A stretch of 64,000 nt of DNA from Viscum album (Eukaryota; Streptophyta; Magnoliopsida; Santalales; Viscaceae): the NCBI GenBank assembly GCA_963277665.1, contig OY728136.1, positions 1,978,788,576 through 1,978,852,575 on the forward strand, given 5' to 3'. The notes beneath the pieces are model-generated. The model did not search any database, had not been told where the DNA came from, and saw only the letters and a list, made by a program, of their open reading frames with translations. A program made the position numbers and the translations under genes. Positions 11,878-25,353 of this stretch are shown piece after piece (position 1 is the stretch's first letter; every line of letters begins with the position of its first letter).

Positions 11878-14800
11878 AAGAGTTACCACTGAGTGTTTTA
11901 TATCCTTTTTCCAACAAGTTTGGGTTAGTATATAAGATAATATGAATGTGTATGTTCTTAGTGAATATTTGTTCTCAGAACTGATCACCCCATGTATGGA
12001 AAATGACCAAGTGGCTAGGGCTAGGAATTGTTTTTCATAATGTTCAATGTTAATTTTCATATGATTTCACCTTGAGTGACTAGAGTAATTTCAAATCCTT
12101 ATTGATTTATGATTCTATGGTATTTTTACCCAAAACCTAGTATTGAAAGTAAGTTTCATTACATGAATCATATTAGGCACATAAAGATTAATATTTTCAG
12201 TATGTGCCTTGCCATGTAGTTGTATTTTAGTTTATTTTCTGATTTGACGGTCTTCCTTGAGTTCTATGTCATGTTGAGATTTTTACAATGATTAGGTAAT
12301 TATTAGCATGCTCGACTGTATAACAAGCTTATTTGTTATTATGCCATGCTGTTTTTTCTTTAGTATTCCATTCTTATTCACATTACATGCTTTTGTGTTA
12401 TTGAATTATTTTGTGTTAGCTAATTATAGTGACATAAATTTACTTTTTTAAATATTTAATTGATGGAATGAGCTAAATTAATTGGTTGAAATTACTATTG
12501 GAGTATGTTATCATTTATAAGGTTTTGGGTTTCCTTATAACCGGGAAAAGGAAACCTCTGTACTCGAATCATTATAAAAGGCTCTGAAAATTAATATGAT
12601 AAAGTAAATTGGTTTTGAAATAAGGGATCCAAATGACAAACTATAAAGTATATGGGTGCTATATAGGTTTTTAGATGTCCATCCATAGGATTGGAACATT
12701 AAATTTGATAATGTTAAATTCTTAATTGGGATTGGTTTTGATTAATGTAATCCAATTTTCATTCCATGGAGAGTATATGTGCTTCATGAGTTGGGAAATG
12801 TCCACCCATGTAGTCAAATTTTTTGTATGTAACTATGTGGTATTGTGAAATGGATAAATATAATGAAATATTTTTTAATTTGAAATGAATTTGGTAACTT
12901 AAAAAACAAATGAACCCAAGTGGGTTATTTGTAGGATTCTTCTTTTGTGATGACCTATTTGGGCGTTTAAAGCATTACAAATTGAGAAAATTCTATTAGA
13001 TTTCTTTCTAGATTACCCATATTAGATCAGTGGGACCCTTGATGGTCTCCATATCTATTGTGACTTTAAAATGAATTTATATTATAAATTTCCTATATAT
13101 GATGAGATTTCTAAACATGTTTAAGGTCTTAAAAGGATGTTTTGGGAAAAAGTTCTTGTCCTTCCCTTGGGGTATTGGTTAAAATCAAGTTCCTTGGGTT
13201 TTTGTGTTGAAAAATGTTTCTTGATGTTTGGTTATATATTTTAATGATCAATGATTAAATGTTATTAAATATAAAGGGATTGGAAATGGAACCCTAGGTG
13301 GTGTCCTCTGTTTAAAAGTCTCGTGTAAGGGTAGCCTGATATTTTTTATTGAGTAACCTTGGAACATAACCGTAGGTGTCTTTTGTAAGATTCCTTCTTT
13401 TTAGTAAGGTCTTATTGATCATATTTTGATCCTAGTGACTTTTGTTGGAATGACCTAGTGATAGGTTCGGTGTTTGTGCTTCGTAAGGGCCCAACTATTA
13501 TGGGTAGCACACTCATAGATTCTCATCCTTGCTAATGGAATGGGTTTTTTGATTTTTTGTGTCATTCATGTTCCGTTTTCCCTAGTTGGACTTTTGACAT
13601 ATGAATGAGGCCATTTTTCGGATTCATGGTCATAGTATCCAGGATTTTTGTTTTTGTCTTGAGCATTAGGCAGTGCACAGTTTCAATTGGTTAGACATGC
13701 CTTAGGTATGGTTGTTTGGTTTTTTAGGTAATTTGAACCTTTGTTTTCAATAGTAATAGATGAATTGGTATGAAATCATATAGGTTAATGGTGATATATG
13801 GAAATATAATGTTTGGTTAAAATTCATGATTTGTCAAGTATATTATTATGTTTTCTCCTTGTAGAGTGACCTGACCATTTGAGAATCTAGTTTGTCCCAA
13901 TGCAATGGATGAATTTTGGGAGACTCTGGTGTTTTACATACCAGTCATGTTGGTTTGGATTTCTTGTAAATTTTGATGTTGGTTTTGTGGATCAAAGGAG
14001 TGACAAACATACGGTTAAGGTGGTTTTGATCTAGCACACTGGTGTGCGGATATCCTTCATTTGTTTCTCAACTAGGAAAATCCTATGGTGGGGAGAATCC
14101 CATCAGTTCTGATGAATGATTACTTATTAGTAAATGGAACATACCGAGGAATCTCATTTGGAAATGGTTAGTTTTATTGAAATATTTTGAGGCTTTTGAG
14201 TTTGAAATACATATTGGTTCTTCCTCCACAACATGACATTCTTATAGTTGGATGTGCATGTAACCCTTGTGAAGAAAATTTGGTCTCAGATAGACTTCGG
14301 TGGGTAATATTTTGTGATCATGAAATTCTTTGGGTCAAAAAGGAATGTGTTTGGTTAATAGTGCATCTACAGGTGAAACCAATATTATTTCAAAGAAAGT
14401 GGACTAGTAGTGGTTCGACTGATCTTCTATTAATTCTTGTTCAAATCCTAGTGTCGTATTCTTAGAAATGACCATGTCCCCAATCATAACGTCATCTTAG
14501 ATGTACTAAGAGAGTTTTAGTTTTATGTTGTACTAATGTTTTAAAAATATGATGGGATTCTTGGGTGGTTCTCTTTCAGTGTTACAGGTTGGATGCGTCA
14601 TTTACTTCATGTTTTGACCAATGAATATCATTAGAAGTTAGGTGTGGACTTTAGTTAGTATGTTCATTGTAAATTTGAGATGCCTTGGGAGAAGGCATCA
14701 CGATTCTATTTGTAAAACATTGACCATCTATGTTGAGCGTCCTCTTGAATGGCCAGTTGAAGTGGTTTGACCTATTATCCTTTTTTTTCTATGTAAATAA

Positions 14801-15373
14801 ATTTTTTACATTTTAGTTGGTGTAGATGAGTATGGTTTGTGTCAGACTAGGATTTTTAGGAAAGGCTGGCTTGACTTGGGCTAAATGTGGTAGACAGGGA
14901 ATCAATTCTTTTAACCATTTAGGAAATCATCTTGTAAGCCTCACTAGAATGCTCAATAGAGTTCTTGTAAGGAAATCATGATAGTATGTTGAACCATGAT
15001 TTCAAATTGGATCTCTGTAACACTAAATATTATGGTGTAAAGTAACATAAAAAAATGAATAATGAGATGATGATGTGGCTATGTGATTAGTTAAACGAGC
15101 TTAGGTAAGGGATGTCTTTGGGTTTTGGTTTGGAAACAAGCATTGCCTCAGGGTTGGTGCATTAAGTGATTCTTTTTCAAAAGAATGATGAGATGTGTGT
15201 TAGATATTTGAAAATGAAAAATTACAATATTAATGAAGCTTTAAACCCCTTATAATTTAGGTGGTGTTTACATTGATCCCAAAGGATTCTTAGATATTAT
15301 AAGTTCTAAGGTGTGAAAGTTGAAACATCCTTTGTTTTGAAATGGATGAAAAAGAAAATGAATTTGAAATTTC
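11878..15373 (+). other. R3 internal region, no recognised genes
   Basis: About 3.5 kb between the two LTRs. I translated parts by eye and found no capsid, protease, RT, RNase H or integrase motif. The longest open frame, 14187-14465 on the + strand (92 aa), matches nothing I know. It has no domain signature and is probably chance. Neither a tRNA-iMet primer site after 11877 nor a convincing purine tract before 15374 is preserved; GATGAAAAAGAAAATG at about 15349 is the nearest candidate. Confidence 0.55.
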
Positions 15374-18300
15374 TCATTTACTGAATGGGCCATTTTTAAA
15401 ACCTTTCTTAATAATGATGTTTTGAGAGTTGTAACATTTCAAGGTTATGTTTTTGGGCCTGGATGAAGGCCTGAGATGTTTCGCGAGTGTCTCAAGGAGT
15501 TTCAGGAGGACTGGACCCGAAAAAGTAATGTTTTTAAGGACCTACACAGGGTTCATGATTTTTTTTGAAAAAGTGTATCCCATAAGAGTAAATAGTATAT
15601 CTTGATTTAGTTGGATAGTTCCAGTGCACATGGGCTACATATGGTTTTCCAAACTATGTTCATGACCCACACGATGTGCATTTGGAGGTAGTAACCTCAC
15701 ACTTTTCACCACATGGTTTCTGCACGGTTTGGAAAATAGTGCAATTTTTTTACATTAATAAATTAAATTAGATCAGTTAAAATAAAAAGAAAAAAAATAT
15801 CCCTCTCCCCTCTTATACCCGCATGATGCGACTCCCCATGGGGATCTCCTAGGCTGTGTGATGACACCCCCTTATGGATGCCTCTAATCTCCAATTTTGG
15901 TTGGATTTCTTATGGTTTCACCTTTGAATATACAAGGTAAGGCCTTCCACTCCTTCTCCTCTACATTTCCATCCAAGATTTTGTCTCCCCACACCCTTCT
16001 CTATTTGGTCAAAACCCTAGGATTAGGGTTTGACCAGTTGTTAGGTTTAGTTTAATTTTGGGTTTGCGGTGCCTATCCCAAGACCCCTTTGTGTGAGTTC
16101 CAACATCTTCCACCAAAAGAGAAGCAGATTCTCTTTGAATCGTGTCATTGCTACAATCTGTAGTGAGGTTTTAATCTTTTTTCTTTGTCTTTACTAGTTT
16201 TATTTGGATTCTCTTGGTGTTTTGATTCATTAGATTTTATCTGTAGTACATTGAAATATTCTTTGTGGTTTGGAGTGACTGGAGTCTAAGGAGACTTTCC
16301 TGCATATGCATAGGTAGGTATGTATATATATAGGTTCACCATTATTTATATATTCACCCATGGTAGTGAATATATATGTATGGGTCTTGGTGTGCCTATG
16401 TATATATATGAAAATTCATACTTAGGTAAGTGGAGACGGGTGTATGTATATATGAATACACGTAAGGATCCCCTTGCACATATTCATGGGCTGTGAAAAT
16501 ATACGCATTAGGGCCAGGTGTCCCTATATACATGTGAAGGTGAATATGATCTAAGAATGTAGTATAAGATTATATTTAGAAATCATCAAGACGCGATGTT
16601 TTCGGCTTGGTTCCTCTTTTTGGTAGGATCCCTCTCCTTGCCCTTTTTATTTAAGAAGTTATTAAGTAATTAAATATTTTCTTATTCCTCACACATTTAT
16701 TTAAGGTTCTTACAAGTATAGTAGTTTATTCTAAATTTCAATCTCTAATGAAGTTAATGAAATTATTAAATATGAAAAATTATTGTTTGATAATAAATGT
16801 CTTTATATTATAAATAAACCCATCCAACAGAGGTGCTCTATCTTCAAGATAAAAACTTGTTACATGATTTTATGATTTACTACCTTATGGAATTTATTTT
16901 TCTTTCTGTTGTGAGGCTATAATTGATGATTGGTATGTTTAGGTGTTTGGACCCTTTTTGTTTCATTTTAACAAGTGGTCATACACCTTATTTCCATGAC
17001 ACATCTCATTTACACTTGATCCCTTGAAATGTAGTTTCATTGTTATATTGAGTTAAATGGTTTGTTAAAGTAAATGGAAAGGGTAGAATGGATTACGAAA
17101 GACAGTAGCATTCATTAAGAGAAATAAAAATGATATTTTCCTTTAGAAAATGGACCTTAAATCAATTTTCCACATTTAGGAATATTGAGTGAGATGACCT
17201 TAAGTGGGATGGATTACACCAAATGGCTTTCCCATTATTAAATGAATTAAATGAAATTGGACTTTATATAGTTTGGAATATGAGAGGTTATTCCTTATAT
17301 ATTAAATTATGAACATAGCCATGGTTTTTGAACTACATATTAGGTTTTTATTTATGAATTATATTATAAATGTGATGATGGTTATAATAGAAATATTTTG
17401 AAGGCACAATATGGGAGGTAATACCTCATGGATTGAATCAAAATGTGAATATTCTATATAATGAGCTATATAAACGTCTATGGGTGGGAAGAAGTTTTAC
17501 CCCATGCCAATTTTATACATAAATAAATGGGTGAGTGGCAGATTTACCCCATTCTAGTACTATATAAATGTATATGGGTGGGATACAGTTTTACCCCATG
17601 ACAGAACAAAATAAACATCGATGGTTGGGATGAATATTTACCCCATGCTAGTACTATATAAATATCTATGGGTGGAAGGTAGTTTTACACCATGATAGTT
17701 CAATATATGTATATGGATGGGAGGTATTTTTACCCCATTCCATTTATGTTTAATATATGTACGTGAAGGCCATGTAATTGCAAGGGCACTTGGACTTGGG
17801 TTTTGGGAATACTGTGAGAGCTCAAACGGAATTGGATGGCGGTGGTACGTCCCTATCCACCCTAAAAATATCTACATATATATATAATACAACAATATAT
17901 GTATATATATATTGCTGACATGATCAGACATACCGTCCATGGGATGATGTAGTTATGACCATCAAGTGTCACTTAAGAACATGGATGGGTGTTTATTTAT
18001 TCGTTCATTTCTTTTATTATTTCTCTATTCGTGCACATTTTTTAATTAATATTTCACTTTTTAAATTGGGATAGACACCAGTAGTACTGGCCTCATAATA
18101 TTTATATCTCAAACCATACTTATGAAACCATTCCACTGGTGTACCCAAGTAGACCTTCTTATTCATAGGGCCTCAGACCATGCTTATGTTGTGTGTCTGT
18201 ACTTGGGAGTTAGGAGAAAAAGACTGAGTTAGAGCTCGAGATGGTCATAAAGATCACACTTAGGGATTTATTGTCATTTATTTAATCTTATAATATATTT

Positions 18301-18631
18301 TAAATCATGTTTTTTTTACTAATTTAGATTATTTATCATTCATCATCCATACATTGTATAAACTAGTGTTGTCTACTACTATTACAGTTGTTATAATATT
18401 TTTCTTCCACTACTTTGTCTTCTTTTATTCAATGCATACACTAATTTATATAGATTATTATCTGATAATAATTTTATGAATCTCTGATAATAGGGTATAT
18501 TCTCACCACCATAACCTTCTAATACCCTTACTACATGTCGGTAGCCTCTGGCGTACAGGGAGACGTGCTTATGGCCATGTGACCCACTAGTCCGACTACT
18601 GTTTGATGGTAAGTCGGGTCGAGATGTTGCA
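15374..18631 (+). repeat. R3 right LTR
   Basis: Direct copy of 8577-11877. Its last bases, GAGATGTTGCA, match GAGATGTTATA at the end of the left copy. After it, R2 sequence resumes. The (TA)n run at 18664-18683 lies just outside, in R2. Confidence 0.75.
17466..17750 (+). repeat. Tandem repeat of about 46-50 bp in R3 right LTR
   Basis: Six copies of the same unit as at 10680-11005 (TCTATGGGTGGGA, TTTTACCCCAT, AGTACTATATAAA). Copies here are more regular than in the left LTR. Confidence 0.75.
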
Positions 18632-19160
18632 TTTCTTGGTTAAGTTATGGAGTTAATATAATTATATATATATATATATATATTCTATTAGTGATTTTTT
18701 GAAATTTTATATTCTATGTACATTAATGTCTTGATATTTTTTAAATTCAATTATTTTAATAGTCTTGAAAACGACTTTAATATTATTTTATATTAAATAA
18801 TATTTATTAAATTATTTAAAATCTATAAAATTTTTATATTTGGGAATGTGAAATGGATATGTTCTATAATATCAAGAATTATCTAATTATGAGTCACTTT
18901 TCCTTTTATTGTAATTTTTACCCCTAAATAGTAAAAATCATTGTTATCATGTTAATCTGTAAAAGGATTAATGAGTGGTTAGAAATAAAAGATAAGGGTT
19001 AAAATATCACATAATATTGTATAAATTTTATTAGATAAAATAATTTTGACTTATATTTACCTTATATTATAGATATATTAATTTTTTTTATACAGGAATA
19101 TGAAAATTAATTTATATTAATTTAATACTTTATGTAATTCCCGGGGTACCCATCTCCTCT

Positions 19161-19170
19161 TTTATATAAG
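19161..19170 (+). promoter_or_regulatory. R2 TATA box (left LTR)
   Basis: TTTATATAAG follows the pyrimidine-rich CATCTCCTCT. The partner LTR has CCCCTCTCCTCTATCATATAAG at 45281-45302. Position and context match the TATA boxes of R5 and R6. Confidence 0.55.
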
Positions 19171-19511
19171 AACATCACATATCATATATTAATACCAATT
19201 ATTAAGAAATTTATATATACAAATATCTACTAAAATTACTTCTAAAAATTCATACCCACTTCATATAGGTCTTGGTCTCACCAAAATACCAACCTAGAAG
19301 TCTTAATGTGCAATCTGAATGTGGTCTTCTAAAGAGGGGTTAATCATCTTGACCAAGCATTTTCATTTTACTTTTTCTTTTTTACTTCTTAAAATTTTAT
19401 TAAAACATTATGATATAATTACATAAGTATATCCAATATAATTAAATGTTATTATGACTCTATTATGACCATTTTTCATCAGTTTTTCTATCATATGGGG
19501 AACAAATACTT

Positions 19512-19775
19512 CATTCGTGTGAATGTGTGAACTACCAACACCACGAAGAGATGTGTTTCATTTTCCATCACAGCATCTCATGGATGTAGCATTTACGGTA
19601 TGTATGTGTGAATATATAATATTAATGAAATAATTATAATCATATAAATATAATCTATCATCTATGTCCTTACCCTTCCATTCATTGGAAAATGATAATG
19701 TTGTTCACGCGTATGTGAAAATTACTACCTCCATGAAGAGATGTGATTTATTTTTCATGTCCTCAATTCATGGAT
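19512..19775 (+). promoter_or_regulatory. R2 repeated leader modules (left LTR, two copies)
   Basis: Two similar modules contain GTGTG...ACTACC...CCA(C/T)GAAGAGATGTG followed by TTCAT/TTTAT TTTTCAT. The matching GAAGAGATGTG cores start at 19545 and 19735, exactly 190 bp apart. They lie about 350 and 540 bp after the TATA box. Related modules occur in R5 and R6 at similar distances. Function is unknown. Confidence 0.6.
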
Positions 19776-22244
19776 GGTTATAAAATTATATTTAATGCAT
19801 AAAAATAATAATTATTTCATTATTTATATTCTTAATATGTTGGAATAATTATTCCTTTGACTATGGTCAACCTACCAATGTCATGTTGTAATTATGAACC
19901 GAATGCCCTCAAAACACCAAACATGGACACAACTGATTAAGTAATTAAAAATTTCATTTCAAAAATTAAATAATTAGTTTATCATGTAAAAAAATATAAA
20001 TGGTTCTTAATATGGTAAAATAATTACTATGAGTTCATTGTACAAGAGGTAAAGGATGTACACAAAAAAACTGGACTTGAGGTTAGGGGTTTCTTAACCT
20101 AATTTCCATTCATTGGGTTATAGTTTTACTTAATTAGATATGTTATTCCAATATTATATGTGAAATAACCAATCATTATTCTATATTTAATTTTATGTTT
20201 TTTTTGGTTTTAAATTGGTTACACAAAATTACTCAACTGATTATTTCCCACTTCAAGGACATGATCTTTTTAAGGATTTTTAATCTCAACATTATTACTT
20301 TGATACATGTATCATATTATTCACTGACTTCATTTTATAAGGTTTATATGATATATATTGAGATATTGTATCATGAATGATTCTTTTATCATGATATTTA
20401 AATCACATTTATGGTCTCCCATTATTGATGTATTGATTCAAATGTTATAGAATTTTCAAGGGTTTTTATAGTCTAATTTTCAATTATTTATGACATATAT
20501 CTTGTTATGAACCATGTTTAATTTTATGTGGTGGAATTATTACCACATCAAATTTTTTTCAAATATTATTTCATGTAAATTATGGGTTTTACATAATCAC
20601 TTTGTTATTCATTCAATGTCTTTTTGATTCAAGCTTTACTCAAGTTACAAGGGTTTCTCATCTCAAACATCATTCTTTGAGACATGTTTTGATTGATGCA
20701 CCTAGATATATTTATATAGTGTGTCTAATGACTATATAAATATAATATCACGAATATGTTTTATACTAATAGTGTTTTATGTTCCTTTTCTATGTCATTA
20801 ATTTCAAATAGTTTTAGGTTTTAAAGTACCAAAAATGTTTTTTCTTTATAAATGATACTTTAATGTTTTTAAAGAATTTTATACAAACACTTCCTGCATG
20901 ATTTTTCTCTTATTTTAATAATGCTATATTCAAAACATAAATCATTTCCTCATTTTATTTTACATGATATTTTTTCTTAATTTAAATGTTTTTAAAGTAA
21001 AATATCTTATGATTTTATGAACATGTCACTTTTCACACTCTTTTCAAAAGGTAGAAAAGAATGTTAATTTTTAATGTTTACATCATGAGTATATTTTTCC
21101 ACCACCATAATCATTAATTGACTTGATTATTTGGTCAAAATTTTCCAAGGTAATTTTTAAATAATATATTTTCCAAAATAGTTTCTGAAGTTTTTGTTTT
21201 TAATGGTATCCCAAGAAAATGGTATTTTCCATTATTTTCAAATAAATGTTTTAAGTATTATTTTAAAGGAATTTTTATATATATTAAATTTTTTAATTAT
21301 TACTCTATTTCATTGTGAATATGAACTTATTATAACATCTATACTAATTATATATAGTGTTTATGATTTTTTTAAATATATAATCATCAAACTAATTTCA
21401 TTTCCATAGAAAAATCAAGCAATAAAAGGATGGATGTTTTTTAAACCTCGATGATGAAAATAAAATAGTTCAAATGTTATATTATTATATGATAATTAAA
21501 AATTATTTATGATGATAAGTGAGATAAATAAATATTATATGATGGGTGGGACCAATATATCTCTCTAATGCATTGGGTAATGTTCCTTGTATTTAATGGA
21601 AAGAATGATGGAGTTAATCAGGTAGGTTTCTCCTATGGATTAAACTAGGATATGATTATTTCTAACCTGAGTTAACAAGAGTGATTGGGATAAAAAGGTA
21701 CCAAAACATTTTATATATTATTTCTATAAATTTTTAATGGTTCCTTTTATCAATATTTACATCACATAGATAACGATTATTTTTTCTTATGAATCTTAGC
21801 TTTGAAAAATTATTATTACATATAACATGTTTAAGGATCTAGGTTTTAATTGGTATGAATTATCTTATTCACTTTGAATAAGTTCTCATAACCTTATGTT
21901 AATCTTTTGGTCACTTAATATATTCAATATTTAATTCATATGTTTATCCTTATTAGGGATTTTATATCATCTTTTTTACGTTTGTTTTCCCCAAGTTATA
22001 AAGATAGATGTTATATAATATATGTCTAGAAGGGTTTAATATGGTAGATAATGAAAACATAATGTGCAATAGGAAATAATGGGTATAGTGAAAAAAATAT
22101 AGATTATATACTTTTTTAATTTTATATAATAGTTTTTACTAACAATATATAACTTTAAACATAAAATTTCTTTGGATACTTCTGTGATTTAATATTTATT
22201 TTTTATATTGTATGTTTTGAATGGATAAAATTGGTTTAGGTTTA

Positions 22245-23578
22245 TCGGTATCAAAGACAGTTATATAAATATTATTCTTTTAAAAACAAATCAAAGAGTG
22301 TGGGTTCAAGGATTTCTGAGTTGGTATCTAAATAGGGTTTATATGACTTTGGATATTATGATGTTTTTAGGTGAGGTTAACTTAAGAGTTTTGGATGCCA
22401 TCATGGGTTTATAATATTATGGTTAATCATATATTAAATAGAGAAAATTATATTTTTAAGGTCATAAGGGATTAAAATTAAGGTGATTTGAGCATTTTAC
22501 TAGAATATATGAATGATAATCCATTGATACAATTATGATATATTTTATATTCTGTTAATGTTGATAGTGGAAAATTGATTTTTTATAAGGTAATAATTTT
22601 GGTGATTTTTATGATCATGATAAGGATAAAGTTTTAGGTTTTTATCTAAATAATATTCTTTATATTTTAGTGATGATAAAAAAATTATATGGTTTTTAAG
22701 TGATTCATGCTACTTTGAGAAAAAATATTTTGAAGAGTTGTATGGTTTATCTATTAATGGAATGATATATGTTAAACCTTAGGTTTTTTATTGAATTAGT
22801 GGAGATAAATGTTATAAATATTAATATAAAGGTTTATTTAGGTATTATCATATCATGTGATTACCATTTTGGTTTTATTAAAGATAGTAAGAATAGGTTT
22901 TAATCATTTTTTATACCTGACGGTCATTCATAAGTTGATTAAAGTGCTTATGGAATTAAATATTCAAACTCGTCATTTGGTGTAAAATATGAGATGAAAT
23001 TGGAAAATGATTGAAACACAAAACCAAGGTATGCAATTCTGTTTATGAATTTGAAGAAAATAATGTAAGTATATTTTATTATGTTATTAGTCAAGATGGT
23101 AAAGTAATTACTCAGTTATAATAAAATGATATTGAAATAGATAATATATTATATTTCCTCCATTTCTATTGAATTGATGGGCTTCTTAATCCATTTTTGA
23201 TTTATGGTTTTATGGTCATTTACTTTCTCATGATCATTCAATTTATTGAGATCAATTTTCCCTATCCATACCCATAATTTTTTTAAAATTAATTTTATCC
23301 TCCATGCCCATATTTTCACTTCCCACTAATGTTATCCTGTTTGGAAACCTAGTTATTTGTTATTCTGAATGACCTACATATTTCTCTTTCCTTCTTTTTA
23401 AAAGAAAATTTCTTTAACTGTTTTTATGATATATGTTTTAAAATAAGGTATTCTCAAATTTTAAACATTTTATTTCCAAGTTAAATAGAAAATTACAAGG
23501 GAAGAAGTTATTAAATTTTGAGAGAATTTGAAACCTTTATATTTTAAGAGAATACTTTGTTCAATTTCATACATGACA
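22245..23578 (+). other. R2 internal region, no recognised genes
   Basis: About 1.3 kb between the LTR copies. No gag or pol motif could be read in any frame, and stops are dense. It is either the decayed relic of a deleted element or a naturally short LARD-type interior. ACAAGGGAAGAAG near 23496 is a possible displaced purine tract. Confidence 0.5.
22246..22256 (+). other. R2 primer-binding site (tRNA-iMet type, variant)
   Basis: CGGTATCAAAG differs from the usual TGGTATCAGAG at two places and follows the end of the left LTR copy by about two bases, the same spacing seen in R5 and R6. R6 also has C at the first position. Confidence 0.5.
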
Positions 23579-25073
23579 TATAACACCAAGATTTAATGAC
23601 TGTGAAATGTTATAATTTAAATATGATCATTATAACCTAGATATTTAATTTGAGTGTTTGAAAAGGATAAAACTCATTTTAAAATATATATAAAATTACT
23701 ACTCAATAAAAATGTACTGTTAAATTATTAGGAAATGAAAAAACAATTTTTACCAAAGTCATTTTATAATTAAAAATATATGTTCCTCAAAAATAGTTTT
23801 TATTTATTTTTGTCAGTGAATATTATAATAAATTAATAACACTTTTAGAAATTATATTTGATAAAAAGGATATTATTTTTGAAATCAACATATCAAAATT
23901 TTCCCACTGTTAAATTTTTTGATTTTTCAAAAAATATTGATTTTCATTGAATAGTTAATAATACCAATTTTATAGAAAAATATATTTTATTTTGAATTAT
24001 TCCAAAATTACCATTTTTAATTGATTTTAAAATTTAATTGGTTAATTTTTTTTACAAAATAATATAATTAATTTCATTAGAATTGTTTTTTTTTAATTTT
24101 GGTAATTTTATTATATTTAAAATGTATTTTTAAAGAGGTTTTCTTCCATCAAATTTTCATAATTATTTAAAAATTATTTTCTTCTAATTATTAGAAATTA
24201 ATTTAATCCAATTTATTTAATATTTTTAATAATCATGACCAAAATTGGGAAATAGGTCAACATATTTTTTTTATAATCAATAATAACCATGGTAAAATTT
24301 ATCACTTCAACATAGAGAAAATTGGGTTAACTAGGATTAAAAATAATTCTAAAAGGATTTATAATCACACTAAAACTCTTATTTAATCTCTTCGATAAAT
24401 TTAATTTAACCAAAAACTTATAATATTTGAAAATATGGCATGTTGGTGAAATATTTCCTTGAAAAAAATAATTATATTATTTCAAGTAAAGAAAAATTCA
24501 AAATTGTCTATTTCTTGATTTTTAGAAACAAGTTATGAACAATAAAAAAATTTATTTTTAACATTAATAAATAGTTTTGATGATTGTATTTTTTTAATTT
24601 TTGGTGGTGAAATAATTACTTTAAATTCCTTTGTAACACAAGCATGGTGTTTTTTTAAGATGTAAAAAAATCATGTAAATGATTTTAAAAACTCTAAAAG
24701 AAACATTTATTTGGTTTATTTATGGTTTTACATGTTTTTAGGTACATATAATTTAATTTAGATGTATTAAAAATTTATATTCAATATAAATTATAGTCTT
24801 CATGTTTTTTAAAAGATAAATATGTGAATAGTCCTAAAAACAACATTAATGGAATTTTTGTTAAATAATATTTTTCGGAATGATTTAAAATTTAAAAAAA
24901 ATTACCTATAACCAATTGAAAGGATCATGGTCTAGAATATCATCCATTATCCACTTATTGGTCACTTTTCCTTTTATTGTAACTTTATTTACCCCTAAAG
25001 AGTAAAATTGTTAATATCATAGTAAACATTAAAAGGTTTAATGAGGGGTTAAAAATAAGAGATGAGCATTAAA
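23579..25073 (+). repeat. R2 right LTR, segment 1
   Basis: It begins TATAACACC and aligns with 7307-8576 followed without break by 18632-18960, which shows the R3 insertion site empty. It ends ATTAAA where R4 is inserted; the last five bases, TTAAA at 25069-25073, are the target duplication of R4. Confidence 0.66.
25069..25073. repeat. Target-site duplication of R4 (left)
   Basis: TTAAA precedes the R4 left LTR and is repeated at 45133-45137 after its right LTR. A 5-bp direct repeat is typical of Ty3/gypsy integration. Confidence 0.85.
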
Positions 25074-25353
25074 TGTCACGACCTGTCCCCTAGGGCCCAT
25101 GCCGTGACTACCCCAAGTCTTCCTTCCAAAGGCTAGAGGCTGGGGACTAGCACCAAAGTCATATTCCCTAAAACTGGGTAGAAATTTCCTTTATAACTTG
25201 TAAACACACACACAAGAAAGCACATAGCTGGATATGAAACATCATGTAAACTGTATAACAAAAGAGTGCTGAAAGTAAAAGGGGCCATAATACAAGCCTA
25301 ACTAGAAAGTACAAGTACAGCTATGATACAATAGAACCGAGGAAAAGGAAACA
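25074..25353 (-). repeat. R4 left LTR (3' LTR), segment 1
   Basis: It matches 41962-42237: TGTCACGACCTGTCCC, then the ACACACACACAAGAAAGCA block and the GTACAAGTACAGCT block. It is broken at 25353 by R5, whose target repeat AAACA forms its last five bases. Confidence 0.88.
25349..25353. repeat. Target-site duplication of R5 (left)
   Basis: AAACA precedes the R5 LTR and recurs exactly at 37346-37350. Confidence 0.92.

Larger units (their letters stand above)
8577..18631 (+). mobile_element. R3: LARD-like element, 3.3-kb LTRs with a non-coding interior
   Basis: Two direct copies (8577-11877 and 15374-18631) flank 3.5 kb with no recognisable gag or pol. They share blocks beginning TTTTTAAAAC and ATGATGTTTTGAGAGTT and end GAGATGTT(A/G)(T/C)A. 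The insertion splits the R2 left LTR: sequence before 8577 and after 18631 is contiguous in the uninterrupted R2 right LTR copy at about 24720-24800. A CTCTCCCCT-TTATAC block in both LTRs resembles the promoter context of the other elements and suggests + orientation. Exact termini and the target duplication are unresolved; CATTT at 8572-8576 recurs at 18630-18634 but overlaps the LTR end. Confidence 0.7.
18632..22244 (+). repeat. R2 left LTR, segment 2
   Basis: It continues the LTR after the R3 insertion. It aligns with 24800-25073, then 45138-45993, then 58885 to about 61480. Good anchors are CACTTTTCCTTTTATTGTAA (18895 and 24963), ATTTCATGTA(A/T)ATTATGGGT (20570 and 59593) and the CAAGTTACAAGGGTTTC-like block (20640 and 59670). 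It holds the promoter and repeated leader modules. Near the 3' end GGTGGGACC..TCTCTCTAATGCATTGGGT (21545-21578) resembles blocks in R5 and R6. Open frames at 20195-20380 and 21194-21409 look like chance. Confidence 0.65.

Noticed and set aside
14187..14465. 92-aa open frame inside R3
   Set aside because: No motif, no neighbour support and no gag or pol likeness; kept only as a note in the R3 interior entry.
18660..18690. (TA)n run as a possible origin or regulatory site
   Set aside because: A simple microsatellite in the R2 LTR with no further signal.
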